A DNA stretch of 64,000 nucleotides from Glandiceps talaboti (taxonomy: Eukaryota > Hemichordata > Enteropneusta > Spengelidae), in the NCBI RefSeq assembly GCF_964340395.1, contig NC_135554.1:18081592-18145591 (forward strand), read 5' to 3'. How positions within the stretch are numbered: the first letter of the stretch is position 1; every line of letters begins with the position of its first letter. The position numbers were made by a program, and so were the translations under genes. Below the pieces are notes generated by a model that saw only the letters and a program-made list of their open reading frames with translations, ran no database searches and had not been told where the DNA came from. Of this stretch, positions 46,459 through 58,500 are shown piece after piece.

Positions 46459-46793
46459 TTTTTACTCTGAAAAGTCAATTTTGAGACTATTCAGGCCCTT
46501 TCAGACAATAATTTCCAAGCTTTACAAGACAGCACCAACATGTAAAAAGAAACAAATATTTTGAAATTTTTTTGAAATATTAAGTTTGATAGCATCTTGA
46601 CATAAAGAGGTAGGGGAAGAGCTTGAGACTGGGATGTGTACACCTCATGTAGTGGGGGGGGGGGGGGTTCCTAGGGGGTCTCCCCCTAGAAGCCCTGGAG
46701 GTTTTTTACTCTGAAAAGTCAATTTTGAGACTATTCAGACCCTTTCAGACAATAATTTCCAAGCTTTACAAGACAGCACCAACATGTAAAAAG
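46459..46793. repeat. 91-bp direct duplication, 244 bp apart
   Basis: 46459-46549 and 46703-46793 start with TTTTTACTCTGAAAAGTCAA and end with CAACATGTAAAAAG. I see one mismatch (caggccc versus cagaccc), so the duplication looks recent. Confidence 0.85.
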
Positions 46794-48344
46794 CAACTAC
46801 ACAGGGTTGAAATACTTTTGAAATATACAGACAAGGCTATATGCCATTGTAGAAAAAGGATTTTTTTCTTCCATCACAATCCAAAACACAATGACCCCCC
46901 CCCCCCCCAATCCACAATTTTGAAAACAGCATGACCCCCCTACTGCCAATTTCAAAAACAGGGTGATCCCCCCTCCCAATCCCCCCCAGGCCAAAGAAAC
47001 TGACCTGTCCCTAACTTTCATTGCAAATGGTATGAAGATGTATAGCTGGTTTCCATACCAGTAAACAAGCACGTTAGATAGTTGTTGTATTCACATACTT
47101 CCTGTACCAAGACAGTAAAACTCTGTTACCATTCTACATCATGTACAATCACAAACACATAGATTCTGAAGTTTTCATGATATTGCAATAGTCACAATTT
47201 ATTTGAAATATATAGTATTTATATTTGAGATCTGTATTGCACTAGGGAAATGGACTTATGAGTTACATATTATAGTTAAGTATTACAACAGATTGGATCA
47301 TAAATAATTTTGTCTATACTTTAAGTTAAACATTAACTCTGTAAAATCAAAGAAATATTTCTTAGATAATAATATGACAACCCCATGACAAGTGAGTGCA
47401 AGTGTGGCGTACTAGGGGTATTTGCGCACGAGTGCTTGCAGTTTTCTCTGCACCCATACCTTCACGTAGCAAGCACAAGTGCAAATACCCCCCCCCACCC
47501 CCTCTGAGTACCCACACTGAAACTCAAGTGGCATGGGGTTGTTAATATTACATATGTTTATCTGAAATGGCAAATTTCCATAAAAATCATACAGTGCAAT
47601 CAAGCGATTGCGTGTGTAGTGAACTGTCACGCTCTCATTTGCATATCATTGCATGCAGGTATGCAATAATGTTTTCGGTATTGCACTGAAATACAAATAC
47701 CATTACAATGTACCCGCACCAGTACCAGTAATGTCTGGTACATAGGTCATAATTTTCTGTACTCTTGTAATATCTAGTGATATAATAATTGCACAATCTC
47801 TGAGTTGTCTAGGTTCTCCAGTTTACTGTAATTGTAGAACTTATTTGAAATTTGCTGTACTCTACATTATTGCTGTAAAAAATTGACTTCAAAGGCACAG
47901 GAAAGATTACATCTTGGTGATATATGATGAAGATCATATCTGATATGACAACAGAATAAATGACAGTTTATCACTCTAGATATTATAACAGCCAAAGAAA
48001 TGTGTTTGAAGTTCACCTTGGTGATGTGCTATTGATTTTTCTCCATCAATCTCTGTATATTTTTTAATAGGTGGTTCAAGTGGTGTTCTTTACATAATCA
48101 CTGACCACAACCTTGTAATAGTTTTAGACTTTATAGTGTGTGGTAATGATTTAGAGCTTGTTGTCAAACTTCTGCTTTTACAAATGTTACTAAAGAGACT
48201 TTGACAATTACTGCCAAACTTTGTGAATATCTGCTTCATTGTGTGCATTTGTCTGATAATTAAGATCAAGAGATCTCTGTTTTTTTCCATGTTACAATTA
48301 TCAAATTCATGCCCTTCAAGAAATCACATTAAGGGTCCAACGTT

Positions 48345-48711
48345 GCTGGACTAGATAAAAATTGCTTGGTTCCGGTTACCTGACCCCACATAGTTTTTCA
48401 GTCCCGACCTTGAACTTTTTTTTACGTATTTGAAAAAATACAATAAAATTGCAAAAAATAGTGAAGTCTTGTGAGAAATAGTGTATGCGAAAACTGATAT
48501 CAACTTAAAAAGTCAATATAAAACTGTTCTTCCAATCTGTAATGGCTGTACATCTGATGAGAAGAAATCAATAACACAGAGACCATATGAAAAACTACTT
48601 GAACTAGACATTCACACATAACAAAAAGAAATAAAATTAAAAATTTAAATTTTTTACATACCCCACCTATTTTAAAATTGAGCATACCGGAACCACACAA
48701 ATTTTTTAGGC
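48345..48711. mobile_element. Family A TIR element, copy 2
   Basis: The left end is TTGGTTCCGGTTACCTGACC and the right end is CCGGAACCACACAAATTTTT; the interior shares TTCCAATCTGTAATGGCTG with the other copies. Confidence 0.8.
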
Positions 48712-48802
48712 ATGATCTTTCTACTTTAACAATTATATTGGTTGGCAATGAAATTTTTTGTTGTCTATCTAGTGTAAGACTCTGAGCTGGTCCTTCATAG
48801 TT

Positions 48803-48808
48803 TTTATT
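48803..48808 (-). terminator. Poly(A) signal AATAAA for P4HTM copy 2
   Basis: Read on the minus strand this is AATAAA (context GCAATAAAAAC), about 60 nt past the stop. A family A element begins roughly 90 nt further on. Confidence 0.55.
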
Positions 48809-48868
48809 GCTATTAAAAAATGACAAAATAAGATTCGCAAGGAGAAAATAAAATCGTTTTCCCCCTCC

Positions 48869-49117
48869 TCAACTGTATTTCAAATCAACCTCCTTATCAG
48901 GACTAACATTTATCCACCGATTGGCTATCCATTTGGTTCCCTTGGTAACAGGACATCCTCCATGCAAACTGTAGGAATCGACATCTCCAAGCCATCCAGA
49001 CTCTTCATCAATGAAATGACTGTACCAGATGACAACTTTACCTTTCTCTGGTTTCACCATCAGGTTTGCGTCCTGACAGTGTCTGTTCAAATTCATCTTT
49101 GTACTTCTTCTAAGTAC
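48869..49117 (-). CDS. P4HTM: P4HTM copy 2 exon 9
   Basis: The acceptor ttactag opens 249 nt ending in a stop. It encodes [31 protein letters not shown] and [14 protein letters not shown], and ends soon after, without the long vertebrate C-terminus. Confidence 0.95.
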   Translation of the reverse strand, partial: VLRRSTKMNLNRHCQDANLMVKPEKGKVVIWYSHFIDEESGWLGDVDSYSLHGGCPVTKGTKWIANRWINVSPDKEVDLKYS

Positions 49118-52100
49118 CTAGTAAAATTTGAACACCATAAAATTAATTATTACATATGTATTTATAATAATAATATAATAATAATCAGTTTACTTATCCC
49201 ACATAAATATAACAGTACGTGAATGGGGAGTCAGGAAATAGCTTACAGCTAGTCTGGGCCTGTCCCCTCACATATTTATATACAGAAATTCACAGCAAGG
49301 TACTCAAAATGACTCATAAGATATAATGTATTATGTACACACGAATTACAAATAATCAGTTATACGGCACCAGTAGTTGTTGCTTGAAGATTTCTTTGAA
49401 ACGATATAAAGAATTAAGTGATTAGTTTATACATAGTTGAGGACTTGTACTGTCTAGTGGTATTTGCACTACAGTGCAGTAATCAAAATATCATACCTAA
49501 ATGAGCATGTGAGTGTTCCATGTACATGAAATTACGTTAAAGGCCCATAATTTAATCCCAGGTTCTTGCACTTTGGTTTTTCGTATCAGCAGAGCCATCA
49601 GGATGTCTCATCAGAATAAGATCATTCTCCTATACAAGATTATTAAATCCTTTCTATAGTTTTGCCAGACAATTGTTTTTCAAGCCTAAATTTTTTTTAT
49701 CATAATTTGAAATGGACTTTTAACACAGTGATCATTTAATGAAATTTGATGTTTATGATGTACATGAGTTTTGAATGATAACAGAATGCCATAACACATC
49801 AGTGCATGAGTGGACACACTCAGGGTATGTTACTCTTTCATGAGTTAATGGCACAGAGAACACAACTGCAAACTCTTATGCAAATACCCACCTATGTCAC
49901 ACTGGGACTTAGTCTTGGTTACCCAGACTCTCACAGCTAGGGGGCTCTACTACAAGACCACCCAGAGGAGAGTCTGGGAAAACATAATCTCAAGTCACCC
50001 ACCATGGAAGTCAAGAAGTACATTTAATTCTTCCAAGTCATGAAAATAGAAAATGGGCTTACAAGGTCTGTTCATTGTAAAGATGTATCAGTCTCTTGAG
50101 ACATGATAACAGGTTATGAAGTTACCTAAGATTGTTCAGCCTGCAATGTTAGACATGAAATATTCCCCAGGATGCACTGCTCTTGCAAAGATATCCGGTG
50201 CGGGCAACTTTGTATTGCATTTCCCATAGTAGAATCCCAAGCAGTGACAGTCTGAGAAAGGGTGGCCCTATTTTTAAAAACTTTTCTCTTTTTTTTCATG
50301 GCAACTATGGGTCAGTCGGTCGATTTAAAAAAACAAAGAGTAAAAAATAAAAAATCATCTTCATATTTCTCTGTCCCTCCTTTTCCTTCTCCCTATCTTC
50401 TTTTTATTGGATTCCTGGTAACAAGCCCAGCTTCTCTACACAATTGGCATTTTCTCAGCCACTGATTTTTGTACTTATAACTCGATAACTCGATCGCTGG
50501 TAATTGCAGAGAGCATATTATTTTGCAAACTAAAGAAAAAAGAGCTTTCTAAGTTCTCCTTACAACAATTTTAAATAGTATTGGAAAAAACTGAGGTAAA
50601 ATAAGAAATATTACTCACATGGATATTAAATGAATCATTATTTGCAATAGGAAATGCAGTTTCGCCACCTTCCTCAACATCATTCAAGTATGCCATCACT
50701 GTTACAAATCTAGATGTATAGAATAAACAAAAGCTGTGGATTACAGTACCTGTATGCTTTGTGTCATTTGGTCACTTTTAAAGCTAGCAGAATTGCCCGA
50801 GGGGCTAGCACTATACTGGTGGCATTGTTGGATAGAGTGGGATAGGGTGATGGATTAGTGTGGAGAGTGGACCATGGCTGAGGGATAGAATGTGTTCAAT
50901 GTATGTTAAACTTACACTCAACAAGATCAGTGTTAAAAGGATTAAATATAAACTTTAAGGTAATTCTTTTTGGTAGGGTGAGGTACTGGTGATGGAAACC
51001 TTTCAAAGTTACATGGTGCAGGTTAGAGGAACGATGGGTATAGGTATGGGGGTAGCAATTATTATAAGATTATAAGGTACAACTTGAAGTTACCAACATG
51101 CATTTCTTTGATCAGCTATTGAAATCATAATATATGGTTGGTTGGGTAGGGAAGGATGGAATTGGAGTAGGCATCACAGATTTTGGACTTACCTGCACTT
51201 CTTTGATTTACTTAGGTGACCACTAGCATGATGTTAAAGGGAAGCTTTTTGTTTATTTCATTTGTGGTGGCAGAGTGTTACTGGTAATGGTGGATAGGTT
51301 AGGGTGATGGTGGGGTTAGAAAGGATGGCAGTTTGCAGACATATATACCGACATAATGTGCATCTCTTTGATCCATATGGTGACAGCTAGCATGGTGTTA
51401 AAAGGAATAGTTATTTTCTTTGTGTGTGATATATTACTGGTAATGGTGTGTACGGACATTATCATAAAACTACTATCAGTAGCCTCTTTATGGCAATGCT
51501 TAACAGGTTATATTTTATTGCCTCAGCTAGAAATATACCATATGCTCTGACTTGTAACTTAGGCAAGTGGGGCCCAGCGACAAGGAATATTTTGGACTTA
51601 CCGACATAATCTGCACTTCTTCAATTCAGTAAGGTGACAACATGGTAGTGAGATGTCCTGTCCAGAGTCTATGTGAGCATTATAATGTCCCCCTACATCA
51701 TACTTGACTACTTGGAATGTACTGTGTTTATCTATTAATGGTTTCGGTAGTTGCAAAACTCTATGCATTCTGTGTGAAAAGGAAACATGCCCTTAAAAAA
51801 TTGTGTGTTAAAAATATTATTTTTTAGCCCTTGTGGAACACTTTGTTTGTTGGAGTTTGTTTTTGGAACACTTTGTTTGTTGGAGTTTGTTTTTGGAACA
51901 CTTTGTTAATCATCAATTTTATGTAATTAATTCATCCATATTGAGTTGGGTGAGAAGGTCTAATCCTAAAACACCTGCAGATAAAAGATTCTGTCAATTT
52001 TGTTTAAATTTGGTGGAAGATCGATTTCACTATCTAATTATTTGCTCTCATTATACTAAGGCCAAAAAAAAATATGTCTGGTTCTGGTCAGCGCACGTGT

Positions 52101-52955
52101 GCCCTGAATACCCCCGCGTCGATCCTTTTTTTTCCTATAATTTTTGCTTTCCCGTTCCTTATTTACAATTCCCCGTCAATCAATATTGTATGCAAGGCTA
52201 GCAGAAAAATTTAACTCGTGTGATGGCGCACTTCTATTTGGTAACGGGTACCCTTTTCTTCTAGTACTGTTGCATACCCATAACCCCCCGTACGATATGT
52301 GTACGTAATATGTACGATGAGCGTGGTTGATGGGAATCAAGGGAAATACTAGTGTGTTCATTGTGCTAGGTGGTAAACCGCTCACATGTTTCGAGAATGT
52401 CTGAAGTTTGAGTACGTCGTGAGTAATCGAAATGTTGATATCAATTCAGCTGACTTTCGAGGTGTTCTTAGTTCTGGTGATCGTTTCGTTCTGCCTTCTG
52501 AATACAAAGATTTTCCTGTAGCGTAAGCAGTTAGCTCTGGATGTATGCGCTACGATGTTCGACACGTCTTTCCATCTGCGATGAGATGAAAAGACGTGTC
52601 GAACATCGTAGCGTGCGTATACAGACTGCGTATCAGACTGATGATGGACGGTGCTCGAAAGAAAACACTGCCTCCTCTACGTCCGTTGGACAGACCTATT
52701 TCTCATTATTTAACGTTACAAGTTGCACAATGACATTATACAGTGATTGCAAGGCAAGACTCATTATTATCTTGGATGGGATTATAACTGCAAATCACTG
52801 GGTGATAAGATAAATTTGTAAATGTGACGAGTGATGCCCTAATGGATGATTGATCCGCATCGTACAAAACTTGCCATACAACAGTGCCAACTTCCAGAGT
52901 TGTATGACATCTTCCGAGAGCATGTAAAGTGTCAAAAATGTGTATTTACTAATTT

Positions 52956-53008
<53 letters not shown>

Positions 53009-54633
53009 GAAAAAAAACCGCGCGTCGTCGCACCACTTTAGAAAGTTTACCCTGACCAGAACCAGATTTTTTTTTTGGCCTAATGGAAAGAAAGGCATTT
53101 TTTCCTTTGTCATTAAATAATTCAAATTTTCATTCCTTAAAAGACAAATTAAAGTAATGTTTTTTTATATCTTGACCTCAGATGATAAGCTTCCTCTTGG
53201 AAAATTTCTCATGGATGTAAACAGTCCCCAGTACTTTGTTAAGAAATTTTACTCAAACAATTTATGATGTCAGTTTACCATGGTTGCTATTCAGTTCTAA
53301 GGCATGATATAAGGCCTAATAAAAAAAGATGTTTGGTTCTGGTTACCCGACCCCACCTAATTTTTCACGCCAACCATATACTTTTTTTTTTACTGATTTG
53401 AAAAAATAATAAAATTACGAAAATTGTGAAGTCTTGTAAGAAATGGTGGATGTGGAAACTGACATCAACTTAAAAAGACAATATAAAACTGTTTTTCCAA
53501 TCTGTAATGGCTGTACATCTGATGAGAAGAAACCAATAACACAGAGACCATATGGAAAACAACAGAAAACATAACTACCTGAATTAGACATTCACACATG
53601 AAAAGAATTTAAAAAAAAAATCAAAAAAAAAAAATCTACCTATTCTAAAACTGAGCATAGAAACCACACAATTTTTTACGCTTTAGGCAACAAAGACTGA
53701 TTATCAATGTATTCATTTTGACAAATGTTGTCATTTGAAATATGTTGTAATTTTTTTAATGGATAACATGTATCGATTTAACAGATGATTATGTTACATA
53801 TTAATCTCTCTCATCTCAGAGTTGAAATAGTTATTCATTATATGTGGATTACAACATTTAGAAAATTGTGTCAGGTTTTACCTGATTGGGTCTCTCTCTA
53901 TGATAAAGAAATTTTCCCATGCTTTAGTGAAACACTGACATTTTTATAAAAATATATGTGGAATTTTGAAATGTAACTATTACATAATTCATATGTAATA
54001 TTATGAACAAAGAAATTTTTATTTTATTGTAAGTTATGATATTTGTTCAATTTCTTATTTATTCCTGTATTTTACATTCTAAATCTTTCCATAATTCAAG
54101 ATCTGTTTTCATTTTGTGTTATTAACTATTTTTATCTTTTGTTATTAACCGTATATCAAATAGTGATATATTTTCCGTCTAACCTTTAACCCTAACTTGT
54201 TGCTGGTATTTGAAAAATTAAAGCTGACGGGAATTCCTGTTTCCATGAATATTTAAGAACTGATTAAACCAATCATGCATAATAACTAACGGTAAAGGTA
54301 ATTCGATATGAAATAATGATATAGATGTTTGACATTTGACTGCTACATGTCGATCGAAAGACAGGTAAAAAGATATGGTGTTTTCAAGTGTAAATAAAAT
54401 GATATAATATCACTGATGCTGAATACTTTAAGCTTTATGTCTATATGCATGGTTACTTGTTGTTATCATACAATATAGAGCAATTGTGACTATTTTCATG
54501 AAATACTAGCAGATTATACCAAAAAAATGAAAGACCCCTTCTCTCTTCATCACCTCACTGGCTGCCAAGCAAATTAATGCTTTGTTATATTTTTGTTGAG
54601 TGATCAATATATTTTAGATTCAAACAGATGAAG

Positions 54634-54686
<53 letters not shown>

Positions 54687-54748
54687 GTGTGTGTATGTAT
54701 GGTATGTATGTATGTATGTATGTATGTATGTATGTATGTATGTATGTA

Positions 54749-54779
<31 letters not shown>

Positions 54780-55518
54780 ATGTATGTATGTATGTATGTA
54801 TGTATATTGTACACACATTATGTAATGTGTGTGTGTATGTGTGTGTGGTGTGTATGTATATACCGGGAATATGTATGTATGAATTCATGTATGTGTGCAT
54901 GTGTATGTGTTGATGTGTTCTCTGCTGGTGTGTTGGTTGCTGTGGTGCGAAAAGAAAAATTTCCACTGCATTATGTTTTTGAAATAATGTATTTAAGTTT
55001 TTGTATAATAGTGTATTTGATTGCATTGTATAAAAATAAAATTCAACACAATTTCCCTTGTCTGTTTACACTACAATAAGCATTACATGAATAACCATAC
55101 ATTGTACTTACCTTTGTTGAAACTGTTCTACAACATGATGGTCCACTTGGTCTGGATAAATCCAAGCCTGCTGACTGTATCTAGACCTCAATGTAGGATT
55201 CTTTGTGGTCCATTTCACCAAAAATTTATTTAATTCTTTCAGACTCAAAGTATTCATTTCTTCCTGGCTTATCAGATCTGTTACGAATATATGAATTATA
55301 ATGAGATTTATGTTTGAATGAATGTACCTATTATCATGTTAATTAACATATATACACACATGCACATGCACACATACACACACACATACATACATACATA
55401 CACACATACATACATACATACATACATACATACATACATACATACATACACACATACATACATACATACAAATTCATACATACATACATACACACATACA
55501 TACATATACATACATACA

Positions 55519-55550
<32 letters not shown>

Positions 55551-58500
55551 CATACATACATACATACATACATACATACATACATACATAAATGCACATA
55601 CATACATAAATGCACATACATACATACATACATACATACATACGGTACATACATACGGTACATACATACATACATACATACATACATACATACATACATA
55701 CATGCTTGCACACACATACATCCCCACACCAACCCACCCACCCACCCACCTCCCCACCCATCCCTATCCCCAACACACAAGTTTGGTATTGTGTGATTGG
55801 CACAATAAGTACATGTCCCTAAAATTTCATAATTCCTTCTATCCAATCATCACATTATACAAATACAATTTGCTCTGTTATCTAATAACCATATACTAAC
55901 AGATGTTGTCTTCCCATAATATAATCTACATGTAAAACTTTGATATAAATTTTGTAACATTTTGCGATATATCAGATAAGATAATACTGGCACTATATCG
56001 TTCATACAAAAAATTTGTGTGCAAGCTATAGGTTTTACATTGACAATGTTATTGCCAAATTGTCAATGAAATTGTGTTTTACAAAACTTATGATGAACAA
56101 AAAATAAACATGTGTATAATAGTCTAGTACCAGGCCTAAAAAAATAATTATTTGGTTCCGGTTACCTGACCCCACCTAGCTTTTCACTGCTGACCCTAAA
56201 CTTTTTTTTAAGTATGAGAAAAAAATTATAAAATTGCAAAAATTGTGAAGTCTCATGAGAAATAGTGGATGTGGAAACTGATATTAACTTAACAGACAAA
56301 ATAAATATGTTCTTCCAATCTGTAATGGCTGGACAGCTGATAGGATAAAATAAACAACAAAGAGGCCATTTGGAAAACAATGGAAAAAAAATGTAATAAA
56401 ATAAATTAAAAAATCTACCTACCCCATCTATTTTAAAATTGAGCATAATCGGAACCACACAATTATTTCTATTAGGCCTATTATCATGTACATTGTACAA
56501 TTAAGTTAAAATTATACAAAATTAGAAGATTGCAGGAAATAAGGATACATGGACAAAAAAAATTGTTTTTCTCAACCATGCCCTGTGAATTATACCTCCT
56601 CTTTCCCGGCACCAAAAGTTACTAAATCATTACCATATTTCATTAACTTCAATTTTCAGGATCTGTTTTATGAAATACTGGATATTTAAATAACTCAGGT
56701 CATGTATGTATACAGCTAAAACTAAAACAGGAAAAAAAAACCCAGGAAAAACACCCAAAAAACCCCTCAAAAACAGGAAGTATTTGCCAGGAGACTATAC
56801 TTAACATGATACATGTTATGATCATAGCAAATCATTTGGCGAGTTGAGGTTGCTGGTTTACTTGCTAGAAAATAGCATGTTTATAGCAGCCATAAACTGT
56901 CACCCAGTCTCTCACTGAGCAGCGGTTTGAAGGGGACCAAATCTATAGTTGGTTCAGCCTGTATGTTTCTCATGACCTGACCGAACCTATATTTCTACAT
57001 TCTGGAAATTTAAAAAGAAAATTGACCTCTTTGGCAGGATTAGAAAAAAATCACAATATCACAATCATGATTTGGAAGTATCACCAACATTCACTCATTA
57101 TACACTTACTTAAAAAAAAAACCAAACATTCTTTTTAACTGACTGACCGAGCCATCATTTTAAAGGTGCTATGATGAGCAGTGTGCCCTCTTAGCCAATT
57201 TGACGTGCCACTGATCATGCACACAATTTCTAGTGATGCACCAACATTTCGTGTTCCCCTACCTCTTATTATGTGGTGACTCACAAGAAGTGCCAGTTTT
57301 TATCATACTGACCCACAACAACAAAATTTAGCTATCATTAGGGGGGAGGGGGAACACTGATGATGAGAAACATAGACTTATAAGTATGAGTGTCCTATTA
57401 TGGTGTTGAGCAGACTGTACTTTAGACATATCTAATCTAGGTTCCACACGTATGCATGGAACTCATGCTATTGAATTGAGCAAACATCATTAAAACCCAG
57501 ATGTTTTCAACATAATGGTATTGTGCAATAAGCTTACATAAATAGGATTTTTAAAACGTTGTCTGCAACAGTATAACCATATGAAATAATAGTTCAATTA
57601 CCAGTAAAAGATAATAGAGCAGGTAAAATGTTGATCTCAACAACATATTGTTTCGCTTCAATGTATCAATAATTAGATCTTATTGCAGTAATGCCTATAT
57701 AATTAGTTCAAACAGTTTTTAGTGTGCTAGCTATCTTCTGTTTTCAGTACACATTGTGTTTATAATTTTCATTTTTACATTTGATCTCTTATTAAATTAT
57801 TCAAAAACAAAAGTATCTATGGTACAGTTCATGGGTCTGTCTGTCAATTACTCAACAAATGGGCATTAGACTAGCAATGTAGTATTTTAAAAAAACAAAG
57901 GGCATAAATCATCTTGTAATATTAATGATATGAAAATTGCCAAATGTTACTTAACAATCAGACTTTGGTATCAACAGGGGAAGAGAAGATTGAAATCTTT
58001 CAGTCAACTGTTATGATTTTTGACATTTATCTTTTCAATTACAAATACTCACCATTTCCATCCTTGTCCAATTTGAGTTCGGCATACCTACAAAATAATT
58101 ATGAACATTTTTAATGTATAATTCATACAGTCGAATATATATAGTTATACCACGAACGAGCCAGGTTCAACAAAAAATATGGAATATTATATACTCTGGT
58201 CATTCTACATCATGACAATGCACGTCTTTGTCACAACAACACGTTTCTATGTCATTGGTTTTGCTGGGTTCGACATATATTGAGTCAGAACGCTCAAAAT
58301 TGTCGTTACTTTCCCCTACTTTTAAAAGTATTACTGGTGATGGTATACTTTTATTATTCCCCAATATTTGTTTTCATTCAGCCAGAAAATACTCATGACC
58401 TAAGGGTTGTCACTACAAGTCTAGCAACTTGTAGTCTAGACTCGTCACAGTGTCAAGGGCCCCTAAGGTAAAGCACTCCAGTCACTTGTATTTTCCTTGG

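Larger units (their letters stand above)
46052..48802. other. Intergenic DNA between convergent lectin and P4HTM copy 2
   Basis: It contains a 91-bp duplicated block, poly(G) and poly(C) runs near 46656 and 46895, and a family A element. No exon was seen. Confidence 0.6.
52060..53080. mobile_element. Family B TIR element, long copy (1021 bp), inserted in a LINE
   Basis: The left end is GGCCAAAAAAAAATATGTCT plus GGTTCTGGTCAG; the right end is CTGACCAGAACCAGATTTTT plus TTTTGGCC. Both flanks carry TAA, which may be a 3-bp target duplication. It contains a 30-bp hairpin (52548-52613) and a 48-base poly(A) run (52958-53005). Short open frames inside (52541-52813 and 52846-53055) match no family I know. 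Confidence 0.85.

Noticed and set aside
48962-49222. 86-codon plus-strand frame
   Set aside because: Antisense shadow of P4HTM copy 2 exon 9.
55308-55899. 149-193-codon frames rich in THTYI or MYVC
   Set aside because: Translations of the (CATA)n tract upstream of P4HTM copy 2 exon 6.
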